NCBI GenBank assembly: GCA_023388235.1
Contig: JAEWGQ010000310.1
Location: 1 to 11,058, forward strand
DNA from: Actinomycetes bacterium
GTDB taxonomy: Bacteria > Actinomycetota > Actinomycetes > Actinomycetales > Cellulomonadaceae
Length of the DNA: 11,058 nucleotides
Direction of reading: 5' to 3'
Shown piece after piece: positions 1 through 6,820 of the stretch. The position numbers and the translations under genes are program-made. A model generated the notes under the pieces. That model saw nothing but the letters and a program-made list of their open reading frames with translations, was not told where the DNA came from and searched no databases. The first letter of the stretch is position 1; each line of letters starts with the position of its first letter.

Positions 1-185
1 GCCGCGCGGTCGCTCGCGGCCGCGAGCCGGGTGTCGACCTGCCGCAGCAGCGAGGACCGCAGGGCGAGCGTGGACGCCAGGCCCATCACCGCCGCCACGG
101 TCGCCACGAGCGCGACGACCACCGCCACGAGCCGGCGCCGCAGGGTCCACCGGGGGCGCCGGGACCGCGGCGCGGCCCCGGTCAC
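1..185 (-). CDS. Sensor histidine kinase, N-terminal fragment (cut by window edge)
   Basis: Only the first 61 codons are present, on the minus strand from a GTG at 185-183. The translation begins MTGAAPRSRRPRWTLRRRLV, followed by a hydrophobic segment at about residues 19-42 (rich in Val/Ala/Leu) and then an amphipathic stretch (LRQVDTRLAAASDR). A short basic cytoplasmic tail, one transmembrane helix and the start of an extracytoplasmic sensor region is the usual N-terminus of actinobacterial OmpR-partner kinases. The HAMP, dimerisation and ATPase domains lie outside the window, so kinase activity is not shown directly. The start overlaps the regulator's stop by 4 bp (GTGA), which implies translational coupling and supports a cognate pair. 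By family it would autophosphorylate on His and pass phosphate to the regulator. The stimulus is unknown. Confidence 0.8.
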   Translation of the reverse strand, partial: MTGAAPRSRRPRWTLRRRLVAVVVALVATVAAVMGLASTLALRSSLLRQVDTRLAAASDRA

Positions 186-916
186 GGCGCGGGCTTGAGC
201 ACGTACCCGACGCCGCGCAGCGTGTGCAGCATCGGCGCGCGGCCCTTGTCGATCTTGCGCCGCAGGTACGACACGTACAGCTCGACGATGTTCGCCTGCC
301 CGCCGAAGTCGTACTGCCAGACGCGGTCGAGGATCTGCGCCTTGGACAGCACCCGCCGGGGGTTGCGCATGAAGTAGCGCAGCAGCTCGAACTCCGTGGC
401 GGTCAGGTGGATGTCCACGCCGCCGCGGGAGACCTCGTGGGAGTCCTCGTCCATGCGCAGGTCGCCGACGACGAGCACCGCCTCCTCGCGCTCGGAGACG
501 GCGCCGGTGCGGCGCAGCAGGGCGCGCACCCGCGCGACGACCTCCTCCAGGCTGAACGGCTTGGTCACGTAGTCGTCGCCGCCGGCGGTGAGGCCGGCGA
601 TCCGGTCCTCGACGGCGTCCCTCGCGGTGAGGAACAGCACCGGGACGTGGGGGTGGGTGGCGCGGACGCGGCGGAGCACCTCGAGGCCCGACAGGTCGGG
701 GAGCATCACGTCGAGCAGGATGACGTCGGGGTCGAACGACGTCGCCTTCTTGATCGCCGCCTGGCCGGTGAGGGCGTGCTCGACGGACCAGCCCTCGTAC
801 CGCAGGGCGGTGGCGAGGAGCTCGGCCAGGGTGGCCTCGTCGTCGACGACGAGGGCGCGGACCGGCTGTCCGTCGGCTCGGGTGAGGGCGTCGCGCGGGA
901 GGGCGGAGGTGCTCAT
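182..916 (-). CDS. OmpR/PhoB-family response regulator
   Basis: DNA-binding response regulator. Counting from the upstream ATG at 928, the receiver domain spans about residues 24-138, with acidic pair D29/D30 (VVDDE), phosphoacceptor D73 (ILLDVMLPD), switch T101 (FLTARD) and K123 (VTKPF). A winged-helix effector domain follows (about 150-246), with the typical TATEFELLRYF and LRGVGYVL segments. Length of about 245 aa is normal for OmpR regulators. I place the start at ATG 916 (MSTSALPR), because homologous N-termini usually begin shortly before the first beta strand. ATG 928 in the same frame adds four residues and cannot be excluded. Neither ATG has a convincing Shine-Dalgarno. The stop overlaps the kinase start. 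The tandem repeat at 961-979 suggests autoregulation. It resembles TrcR/PrrA-type regulators, but the regulon cannot be named from sequence. Confidence 0.95.
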   Translation of the reverse strand: MSTSALPRDALTRADGQPVRALVVDDEATLAELLATALRYEGWSVEHALTGQAAIKKATSFDPDVILLDVMLPDLSGLEVLRRVRATHPHVPVLFLTARDAVEDRIAGLTAGGDDYVTKPFSLEEVVARVRALLRRTGAVSEREEAVLVVGDLRMDEDSHEVSRGGVDIHLTATEFELLRYFMRNPRRVLSKAQILDRVWQYDFGGQANIVELYVSYLRRKIDKGRAPMLHTLRGVGYVLKPAP

Positions 917-960
917 GCGCCCGAGCATGGGCGACCGACCTGGGGCGGCCCTGACGGCTT

Positions 961-979
961 CCTGTGCGGACCCTGTGCG
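961..979 (-). promoter_or_regulatory. Candidate OmpR-type regulator binding box (two 8-bp direct repeats, 11-bp period)
   Basis: CCTGTGCG occurs at 961-968 and again, exactly, at 972-979. Read on the minus strand this is CGCACAGG-GTC-CGCACAGG. It ends 32-44 bp upstream of the two possible start codons of the response regulator. OmpR-family regulators bind as head-to-tail dimers to direct half-sites of about 8 bp repeated every 10-11 bp, so the spacing is what such a site needs. Autoregulation is inference. Confidence 0.5.
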
Positions 980-994
980 TGGTCCGGGCGGTGC

Positions 995-1375
995 TCAGTC
1001 CTCCTCGAGCACCGACAGCACGTTGCCCGACGGGTCGGTGAACCAGGCGATCAGCGGGCCGCCGCCGCGGAACACGCCGTCCTCGTCGGTCTGCGTCGGG
1101 GTGCCCTCGTACCGCTCGAACCGCACGCCGCGGCCACGCAGCACCGCCACGGCCGCCGGCACGTCCGGGACGGGGAAGTTCAGCACGGTGAACGAGGCGG
1201 GCACGTGGGCGTCGCCCTTCGGGTAGAGCAGGACGTCGCGCCCGCCGGCCAGGTGCAGCCGGAGCATCCCGTCGCGCTCCTCGGCATCCAGCCCGAGCAC
1301 GTCGGCGTAGAACGCGCGCGCCGCCGGCACGTCGGCGACGGAGTACCCGCTGAAGGCCCTGCTGAGGTCGAGCAC
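995..1375 (-). CDS. VOC-family (glyoxalase/bleomycin-resistance fold) protein
   Basis: A 126-aa protein with the two-module betaalphabetabetabeta plan of the vicinal oxygen chelate superfamily. Module one is about residues 6-52 (FSGYSVADVPAARAFYADVLGL) and module two about 63-125, ending in the characteristic FTDPSGNVLSVLEE. The start is GTG 1375, preceded by a purine-rich GGGAGGGGG ribosome binding site and giving MLDLSRAFSGYS. Residues usually used as metal ligands are not obvious: the first strand has S-G-Y rather than His, and the second module starts with TVLNFPV. It may therefore bind a small molecule without glyoxalase or dioxygenase chemistry. It lies on the same strand as the regulator and kinase, 66-78 bp upstream, so it could share their transcript. 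Substrate unknown. Confidence 0.85.
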   Translation of the reverse strand: MLDLSRAFSGYSVADVPAARAFYADVLGLDAEERDGMLRLHLAGGRDVLLYPKGDAHVPASFTVLNFPVPDVPAAVAVLRGRGVRFERYEGTPTQTDEDGVFRGGGPLIAWFTDPSGNVLSVLEED

Positions 1376-1404
1376 GTCGGCCCCCTCCCGTGTCGGTCCC
1401 CCCA

Positions 1405-1414
1405 GGGTGCACCC
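1405..1414. promoter_or_regulatory. 10-bp perfect palindrome upstream of the VOC gene
   Basis: GGGTGCACCC is a perfect palindrome centred 35 bp upstream of the VOC start codon, in the 171-bp divergent region between the VOC gene and the PAP2 gene. It could be half of an operator for either gene. In DNA this rich in G+C a 10-bp palindrome can arise by chance, and no partner repeat is visible. The rest of 1376-1546 shows only the VOC ribosome binding site and the PAP2 -10-like hexamer. Confidence 0.2.
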
Positions 1415-1533
1415 GCCGCGCCCGCGGGTCCACACCGGCGTCGTGCCGGCCGCCCGGCGGGGAGCCGCGGCAGGGCCGGTGGAGGAATCGTGTCCGCCGC
1501 CGGGGCGCCGGGCGCCGCCTCGACCCGCTCGCC

Positions 1534-1549
1534 TACCGTGGTCCCCATG
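1534..1549 (+). promoter_or_regulatory. Leaderless promoter of the PAP2 gene (-10-like TACCGT, 7 nt, ATG)
   Basis: TACCGT at 1534-1539 fits the actinobacterial -10 consensus TANNNT. Exactly 7 nt (GGTCCCC) separate it from ATG 1547, so initiation would fall on the A of the start codon. There is no Shine-Dalgarno in between. No clear -35 is visible, which is common in actinobacteria. The same layout recurs before the Gfo/Idh gene and tmk. Confidence 0.6.
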
Positions 1550-2551
1550 TCCCGCCCCACCTCCGCCGAGCCGCACGCGCGCAGCGCGCCCCGACCGGTG
1601 CCCCCCGCCCGGGGCGCGGGCCCGCGGCCGCGCGGCGGCGGTGCGCGACGCGTGGTCGTCGCGGTGCTGGTCGCCCTGGTCGCGGCCGCCGGGGTCTGGG
1701 CCACGTGGCGGGTGTTCGTCGTCGGCGGGCACGGGCAGGCCGTCGACCAGGCCTCGCTGGAGGGCGCGCACATCGGCCGCACGCGGCTGTGGGAGATCGC
1801 GGAGCCCGTGCTGGACGTGGTGTCGACCGGGTTCCTCGCCGCCGCGGTGCTGGCGTGCGCGGTGATCGCCGTCGTGCGCCGGCGCTGGGGCCTGGCGCTC
1901 GTCGCCGCCGTGGTGCTCGGGGGCGCGAACCTCAGCACGCGGGTGCTCAAGGTCGTGCTGCTGGACCGCCCGGACCTCGGGCACGGCCCCGACTTCAACA
2001 CCCTGCCCAGCGGGCACACCACCGCCGCGGCGTCGGTCGCGGTGGCCGTGCTGCTGGTGGTCCCGCCGCGGGCCCGGCCGTGGGCGGCCGTGCTCGGCGC
2101 GGCGTACGCCGGGGCGACGGGGGTCAGCACCCTGATCGGGCAGTGGCACCGGCCGTCGGACGTGGTCGCGGGCCTGCTCGTCGTGCTGGCGTGGGGAGCG
2201 CTCGGCTGCGCGGTCCTCGCCCTGGGCGTCGACCCGGCGGCCGACCGGCAGCCGCCGACGGTGGCGATGCGCACCGTGCCCCGGGGCGCCCCGCGGGGTG
2301 ACCGCACCGCGACCACGACCGCGCTGGCGCTGCTCGGCGCCGCCGCGGTGGTGGCCGGCGCCGGGGCGCTCGTGGCGCTGCGCCGCTCGTGGCTGGCGGC
2401 CGACCCGATGGCGACGCGGGCCGACCTGCTGACGTCGTACGGTGGCGGGGCGCTGGGCGTCGTCGCGGTCGCCGCGGCGTCGTTCGCCGTGCTGCTGGTG
2501 CTGCGGCGGTCGGCCACCGTGCGGTCGGTCCCCGTGGGACCGACGTCGTAG
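1547..2551 (+). CDS. PAP2-family membrane phosphatase
   Basis: A 334-aa polytopic membrane protein of the PAP2 (type 2 phosphatidic acid phosphatase / undecaprenyl-PP phosphatase-like) superfamily. After a basic, Pro-rich cytoplasmic tail (1-34) come about six hydrophobic helices: 35-58, 91-110, 114-130, 160-173, 178-198 and 205-227. An extra helix pair follows at about 258-278 and 301-320. The three active-site motifs are visible: K135...R141-P142 (KVVLLDRP), P154-S-G-H157-T, and S194...H201...D205 (STLIGQWHRPSD). The last has Thr where Arg is canonical, and the His and Asp are intact. The family hydrolyses lipid phosphates or pyrophosphates at the membrane. The substrate here is not known. 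The ATG at 1547 is chosen from the -10-like hexamer 7 nt upstream; the frame is open much further upstream but only as a high-GC artefact. Confidence 0.9.
   Translation: MSRPTSAEPHARSAPRPVPPARGAGPRPRGGGARRVVVAVLVALVAAAGVWATWRVFVVGGHGQAVDQASLEGAHIGRTRLWEIAEPVLDVVSTGFLAAAVLACAVIAVVRRRWGLALVAAVVLGGANLSTRVLKVVLLDRPDLGHGPDFNTLPSGHTTAAASVAVAVLLVVPPRARPWAAVLGAAYAGATGVSTLIGQWHRPSDVVAGLLVVLAWGALGCAVLALGVDPAADRQPPTVAMRTVPRGAPRGDRTATTTALALLGAAAVVAGAGALVALRRSWLAADPMATRADLLTSYGGGALGVVAVAAASFAVLLVLRRSATVRSVPVGPTS
2524..2544 (+). terminator. 9-bp perfect stem, 3-nt loop at the 3' end of the PAP2 gene
   Basis: GTCGGTCCC (2524-2532), loop CGT, GGGACCGAC (2536-2544). The perfect hairpin lies inside the last codons of the PAP2 gene, 4 nt before its TAG. 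There is no T-tract after it, as is common for actinobacterial hairpin terminators. It could end the PAP2 transcript ahead of topA or be a protein site upstream of topA. The topA promoter would lie immediately after it. Confidence 0.4.
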
Positions 2552-2570
2552 AGTTCCCCCGCACCGGCGG

Positions 2571-2579
2571 TGGCATGCT
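2571..2579 (+). promoter_or_regulatory. Possible extended -10 for topA (TGG-CATGCT)
   Basis: The 116-bp gap between the PAP2 stop and topA holds TG-G-CATGCT, which has the conserved A2 and T6 of a -10 hexamer plus an upstream TG. An alternative -10 is TAGAGT at 2549-2554, overlapping the PAP2 stop codon. No good -35 is visible for either. The transcript would have a leader of about 80-105 nt containing a 7-bp stem (2619-2635). Confidence 0.3.
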
Positions 2580-2618
2580 GTCGGCGCCGGGGGCGTGGGG
2601 CTCGTCCCGCCCCGGCGA

Positions 2619-2635
2619 GCGGCTCCGCGAGCCGC
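2619..2635 (+). other. Hairpin in the topA 5' leader
   Basis: GCGGCTC (2619-2625), loop CGC, GAGCCGC (2629-2635) forms a perfect 7-bp stem ending 32 nt before the topA ATG. An upstream GCTCG (2600-2604) can instead pair with CGAGC (2616-2620), sharing bases with this stem, so two mutually exclusive folds exist. No known riboswitch class is recognised. Confidence 0.3.
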
Positions 2636-2667
2636 AGGACCCGGGCAGTCACAGGAAGCAGGAGCGC

Positions 2668-5442
2668 ATGTCGGCAGGTCGCAAGCTGGTCATCGTGGAG
2701 TCGCCGGCCAAGGCGCGCACGATCGCCGGGTACCTCGGCGACGACTTCGAGGTCGAGGCGAGCGTCGGGCACATCCGCGACCTCCCGCAGCCCAGCGAGC
2801 TCCCCGCGGACATGAAGAAGGGCCCGTTCGGCAAGTTCGCCGTCGACGTGGACAACGGCTTCGAGCCCTACTACGTCGTGGACTCCGACAAGAAGAAGAA
2901 GGTCGCGGAGCTCAAGCGGCTGCTCAAGGAGTCCGACGAGCTCTACCTCGCCACCGACGAGGACCGCGAGGGCGAGGCCATCGCGTGGCACCTGCTGCAG
3001 GAGCTCAAGCCCAAGGTCCCGGTCAAGCGGATGGTGTTCCACGAGATCACCCGCGAGGCGATCACCCGCGCGCTGCAGAACACCCGGGAGCTCGACGACC
3101 GCCTGGTCGACGCGCAGGAGACCCGGCGCATCCTCGACCGGCTGTACGGCTACGAGGTGTCCCCGGTGCTGTGGCGCAAGGTCCGGCAGGGCCTGTCGGC
3201 CGGGCGCGTCCAGTCCGTCGCCACCCGCATGGTGGTCGAGCGGGAGCGCGAGCGGATGGCGTTCCGCGCCGCCGACTACTGGGACCTCACCGCGACGTTC
3301 GCCGTGGCGGACGACGCCGAGCCGACGTTCGACGCCCGCCTGGTGAACCTCGGCGAGCGCCGGGTGGCCTCGGGCCGCGACTTCGGGGACGACGGGGTGC
3401 TGCGCGGCAGCGGCGCGAGCCGGCCGGTGCACCTGGACGAGGACGCCGCGCGCGCGTGGGTGTCGGCGCTGGACGGCGCCGCGTTCGGCGTGCGGTCGCT
3501 GGAGACCAAGCCGTACACCCGCCGGCCGGCGGCGCCGTTCACCACCTCGACGCTGCAGCAGGAGGCGAGCCGCAAGCTGCGGATGTCCTCCCGCCAGACG
3601 ATGCGCACCGCGCAGTCGCTGTACGAGAACGGCTACATCACCTACATGCGGACCGACTCGCCCGTGCTGAGCACGCAGGCGATCGACGCCGCGCGGCGCC
3701 AGGCCGCGGAGCTGTACGGCGCCGACCACGTGCCCGACAAGCCGCGCGTCTACGCCTCGAAGAGCAAGGGCGCCCAGGAGGCGCACGAGGCCATCCGCCC
3801 CGCCGGCGACAACTTCCGCACCCCGGCGCAGGTGGCGCGCGAGCTGTCCGGCGACCAGTTCCGGCTGTACGAGCTGATCTGGAAGCGCACGGTCGCCTCG
3901 CAGATGGCGGACGCGCGCGGCTCGACGGCGTCCGTCCGGATCGCCGCGACGGTCCCGGCGCCCGCGACCTCCGCCGACGGCCCGGCGGCCGGGGCGGCCA
4001 CCGACGCGGTGTTCGCCGCGAGCGGCACGGTCATCACGTTCCGCGGGTTCCTCGCCGCGTACGAGGAGGGCCGCGACGTCGAGCGGTACTCCGGCGACGC
4101 GGAGGCGGCGGAGAAGGGCGGCGCCCGGGAGACCCGGCTGCCGCAGATGGCCGAGGGCGACCCGGTCACCGCGTCCGACCTCACCGCGGACGGCCACCGC
4201 ACGTCCCCGCCGCCGCGCTACACCGAGGCGAGCCTGGTGAAGGCGCTCGAGGAGCGGGGCATCGGCCGCCCGTCCACCTACGCCGCGACCATCTCCGTGA
4301 TCCAGGACCGCGGGTACGTCACGTCCCGCGGGCAGGCGCTGGTGCCGAGCTGGCTGGCGTTCGCCGTCACCCGGCTGCTGGAGGAGAACTTCGACCGGCT
4401 GGTCGACTACGACTTCACCGCCTCGATGGAGGAGGACCTCGACGCGATCGCGGCGGGGCAGGAGGACCGGGTCGACTGGCTGACCCGGTTCTACTTCGGC
4501 GCCGAGCCCGCCGGTGCGGCCGACTCCGGGCGCGACGGCCTGCGCGAGCTCGTGGCGAACCTGGGCGACATCGACGCCCGCGAGGTCAACTCGATCGACG
4601 TGGGCGAGGGCATCACCCTGCGCGTCGGCCGGTACGGCCCGTACATCGAGGACTCCGCGGGCGAGCCCGGCGCGGACGGCAACCCGCGCCGTGCGTCCGT
4701 GCCGGACGACCTCGCGCCCGACGAGCTGACCGTGGCCAAGGCCCGCGAGCTGCTCGAGACCCAGCCCGAGGGCGACCTCGTGCTGGGCACGGACCCCGCG
4801 TCGGGGCACACCGTCGTCGCGCGCAACGGCCGGTACGGCCCGTACGTCACGGAGCTGCTGCCGGAGCCGGAGCTCGACCCCGGCCTGTCGGCGGCCGCGC
4901 GCAAGAAGGCGCTCGCGGCGCTCCCGAAGCCCCGGACGGGCTCGCTGCTGAAGTCGCAGTCGCTGCAGACCATCACCCTGGACGACGCCCTGCAGCTGCT
5001 GAGCCTCCCGCGGGTCGTGGGCACGGACCCGGAGACGGGCGCCGAGATCACCGCGCAGAACGGCCGGTACGGGCCGTACCTGAAGAAGGGCACGGACTCG
5101 CGCACGCTGCCGTCGGAGGAGGCGATCTTCACGACGACGCTCGAGGAGGCGCTGGCGATCTACGCGCAGCCGAAGCGGGGCCGCGGGGCGACCGCCACCC
5201 CGCCGCTGCGCGAGCTCGGCGAGGACCCGACGTCCGGCAAGCCGATCGTCGTGAAGGACGGCCGGTTCGGCGCGTACGTCACGGACGGCGAGACCAACCG
5301 GACCCTGCCGCGCGACGTCACGCCGGAGTCGATCACCCGGGAGCAGGCCGTCGAGCTGCTCGCCGAGAAGCGGGCGCAGGGGCCGAAGAAGAAGCCCGCC
5401 GCGCGCAAGGCGGCGCCCCGCAAGGCGGCGGCCAAGAAGTAG
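2668..5442 (+). CDS. topA: DNA topoisomerase I (type IA)
   Basis: A 924-aa type IA topoisomerase that relaxes negative supercoils by nicking one strand through a 5'-phosphotyrosine. The Toprim domain (about 5-125) has E11 (VIVESPAKA) and the acidic triad D97-E98-D99-R-E101 (ATDEDREGEA). The catalytic Tyr is Y326 in YITYMRTDS. The core continues through the GIGRPSTYA segment. The C-terminus has four repeats marked by GRYGPY or GRFGAY near residues 653, 721, 799 and 865, no Cys4 zinc fingers, and a Lys/Ala tail (KKKPAARKAAPRKAAAKK). This is the mycobacterial/streptomycete type, where repeats and basic tail bind DNA and support processivity. ATG 2668 is preceded by AGGAAG and GGAG. An Ala/Gly-rich loop at about 430-450 looks like a lineage insertion. 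It converges with the amylase gene (3-bp gap) and is essential in most actinobacteria. Confidence 0.98.
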   Translation: MSAGRKLVIVESPAKARTIAGYLGDDFEVEASVGHIRDLPQPSELPADMKKGPFGKFAVDVDNGFEPYYVVDSDKKKKVAELKRLLKESDELYLATDEDREGEAIAWHLLQELKPKVPVKRMVFHEITREAITRALQNTRELDDRLVDAQETRRILDRLYGYEVSPVLWRKVRQGLSAGRVQSVATRMVVERERERMAFRAADYWDLTATFAVADDAEPTFDARLVNLGERRVASGRDFGDDGVLRGSGASRPVHLDEDAARAWVSALDGAAFGVRSLETKPYTRRPAAPFTTSTLQQEASRKLRMSSRQTMRTAQSLYENGYITYMRTDSPVLSTQAIDAARRQAAELYGADHVPDKPRVYASKSKGAQEAHEAIRPAGDNFRTPAQVARELSGDQFRLYELIWKRTVASQMADARGSTASVRIAATVPAPATSADGPAAGAATDAVFAASGTVITFRGFLAAYEEGRDVERYSGDAEAAEKGGARETRLPQMAEGDPVTASDLTADGHRTSPPPRYTEASLVKALEERGIGRPSTYAATISVIQDRGYVTSRGQALVPSWLAFAVTRLLEENFDRLVDYDFTASMEEDLDAIAAGQEDRVDWLTRFYFGAEPAGAADSGRDGLRELVANLGDIDAREVNSIDVGEGITLRVGRYGPYIEDSAGEPGADGNPRRASVPDDLAPDELTVAKARELLETQPEGDLVLGTDPASGHTVVARNGRYGPYVTELLPEPELDPGLSAAARKKALAALPKPRTGSLLKSQSLQTITLDDALQLLSLPRVVGTDPETGAEITAQNGRYGPYLKKGTDSRTLPSEEAIFTTTLEEALAIYAQPKRGRGATATPPLRELGEDPTSGKPIVVKDGRFGAYVTDGETNRTLPRDVTPESITREQAVELLAEKRAQGPKKKPAARKAAPRKAAAKK

Positions 5443-5445
5443 CGC

Positions 5446-6780
5446 TCAGAGCTCGAGCACGACCCAGCCGGGCCCCGGGACGTCCACGGACGTGCCGGGG
5501 CCCGGCTGCGTCCCGGGGTCCGAGGCGGCCGCGACGACGGCCCCCGGCGGGACGGGCGCCGCCCACGGCGCGCCGTCGAGGTTCAGGGCCACGAGCAGCG
5601 CCGCGGACCCGTCGGCCGCGCGCGCCTCGTAGGCCAGCCGGGTGTTCGTCACCTCGACGACGCGGGTCCGCGCGGTGTGCAGCCAGGGGTGCCGGCGGCG
5701 CAGCCCGATGAGCGCGGCGTGCCGGTCGTGGGCCGCCCGCCCGTCCGGGGCGAGCTCCGGGCCGGCGAGGTCCGCGGGGGTCGCCGGGTAGGGCGGCCGC
5801 ACCTCGTCGTCCCCGCCGGCGCGGTCCTCCTTGACGCCGCGGTACGCCTGCTCGTCGCCGTAGTAGACCGCCGGGGTGCCGCCCACGGTCATGAGCACCG
5901 CGAGCGCGATCCCGGCCAGGGTCGCGTCCCCGACGCGGCTGGTGATGCGGGTGACGTCGTGGTTCCCCACGAACGTGTACGGCACGAAGGTGTCGAGGAA
6001 CGCGTCGTGCCGCGAGAGCGTCCAGGCGAGCTCGTGCCAGTTCCGGTCGACGACCGAGGACCAGACGGCCTTCCACAGCTCGTACTGGGTCACGGAGTCC
6101 AGGCCGGACTCGGTGACGAACGCGGGGTAGTCGCCGTGGATGACCTCGCCCATGAGGTACGCGCCGGGGTGCGCGGCCCGGACCCGGCCGGCGACCTGCC
6201 GCCAGAACGCCGTCGGCACCGCGTACGCCGCGTCCAGCCGCCAGCCGTCGGCGCCCGCGTCGAGCCAGTACGTCATGACGTCGGCCACCAGGTCGACCAC
6301 GCGCGGGGACCCGTGGTCCAGGGTGACCAGCGCGCGGTGGCCCTCGAAGCAGTCCCAGTCCGGCTCCCCGCCGGTCCACCGGAGGTGGAACAGCTCGGCC
6401 TCCGGGGCGCCCGGCCCGCCGGCGAGGGCGGCGCGGAACAGCGGGTGCTGGTCCCCGACGTGGTTGAACACGCCGTCGAGCAGCACGCGCACGCCGCGGT
6501 CGTGCGCCGCCGCGAGCAGGCGGTCCAGGTCGCCGCGGTCCCCGAGGCGGGGGTCGACGCGCCGGTGGTCGACGGTGTCGTAGCCGTGGGTGCTCGACGC
6601 GAACACCGGTCCCAGCGCCAGGCCGTTGAGGCCGAGGTCGACCAGGTAGTCCAGCCAGCGCTCGACGTGCGCCAGGCGGTGCGTCACGCCGGTGGCGTCG
6701 CCGGCCGTCCGCTCGGCGCCGGTGAACCCCAGGGGGTACACGTGCCACCACATCGCGTGGTCCACCCACCCCGGGGCCAT
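5446..6780 (-). CDS. GH13 alpha-amylase-family enzyme, predicted intracellular
   Basis: A 444-aa glycoside hydrolase family 13 protein with all four conserved regions: I DGVFNH (102-107), II GWRLDAAY with nucleophile D183, III MGEV with acid/base E212, and IV VGNHD with D275. The protein opens directly with the barrel (MWWHVYPLGF) and has no signal peptide and no N-terminal dimerisation domain, so it should act on imported alpha-glucans or maltooligosaccharides in the cytoplasm. A short domain B follows region I. The CFEGH...LDHGSP stretch resembles cyclomaltodextrinase/neopullulanase-type enzymes, but hydrolase versus transglycosylase activity cannot be read from sequence. A small beta domain closes the chain. 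ATG 6780 has a strong AGGAGGAA site 5 nt upstream. It sits 40 bp behind the PH-like gene and is probably last in the gldA operon. Confidence 0.9.
   Translation of the reverse strand: MAPGWVDHAMWWHVYPLGFTGAERTAGDATGVTHRLAHVERWLDYLVDLGLNGLALGPVFASSTHGYDTVDHRRVDPRLGDRGDLDRLLAAAHDRGVRVLLDGVFNHVGDQHPLFRAALAGGPGAPEAELFHLRWTGGEPDWDCFEGHRALVTLDHGSPRVVDLVADVMTYWLDAGADGWRLDAAYAVPTAFWRQVAGRVRAAHPGAYLMGEVIHGDYPAFVTESGLDSVTQYELWKAVWSSVVDRNWHELAWTLSRHDAFLDTFVPYTFVGNHDVTRITSRVGDATLAGIALAVLMTVGGTPAVYYGDEQAYRGVKEDRAGGDDEVRPPYPATPADLAGPELAPDGRAAHDRHAALIGLRRRHPWLHTARTRVVEVTNTRLAYEARAADGSAALLVALNLDGAPWAAPVPPGAVVAAASDPGTQPGPGTSVDVPGPGWVVLEL
5465..5508. terminator. 44-bp near-perfect hairpin between convergent topA and amylase genes
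   Basis: CAGCCGGGCCCCGG (5465-5478) pairs perfectly with 5495-5508. Inside it ACGTCC (5480-5485) pairs with GGACGT (5488-5493) around a 2-nt AC loop. The only flaw is one G-G mismatch (5479/5494). It begins 22 nt after the topA stop but lies within the last codons of the amylase gene on the other strand. As an inverted repeat it can fold in either transcript, so it is a good candidate for a terminator of topA and possibly a bidirectional one. No T-tract. Confidence 0.65.
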
Positions 6781-6820
6781 CGGTTCCTCCTCGCGTCGCG
6801 CTCCGCCCGAGACTCGCAGG

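Noticed and set aside
224..1546. Plus-strand open frame running into the PAP2 gene from far upstream
   Set aside because: It is antisense to the response regulator and VOC genes, has no family similarity, and arises from high third-position GC. The PAP2 start at 1547 is marked by a -10-like hexamer.
1180..4809. Long minus-strand open frame antisense to PAP2 and topA
   Set aside because: Composition is Arg/Gly/Ala-rich shadow of topA codons, with no recognisable domain. topA motifs are unambiguous on the plus strand.
4570..5442. Repeated GRYGPY motifs in topA as a possible tandem-repeat or recombination hotspot
   Set aside because: They are the known C-terminal DNA-binding repeats of actinobacterial topoisomerase I, spaced about 65-80 residues apart and diverged at DNA level.
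2442..5711. Second plus-strand frame overlapping topA for over 1000 codons
   Set aside because: Low-complexity Arg/Gly/Ala/Pro translation in the +1 shadow of topA; no ribosome binding site or domain.
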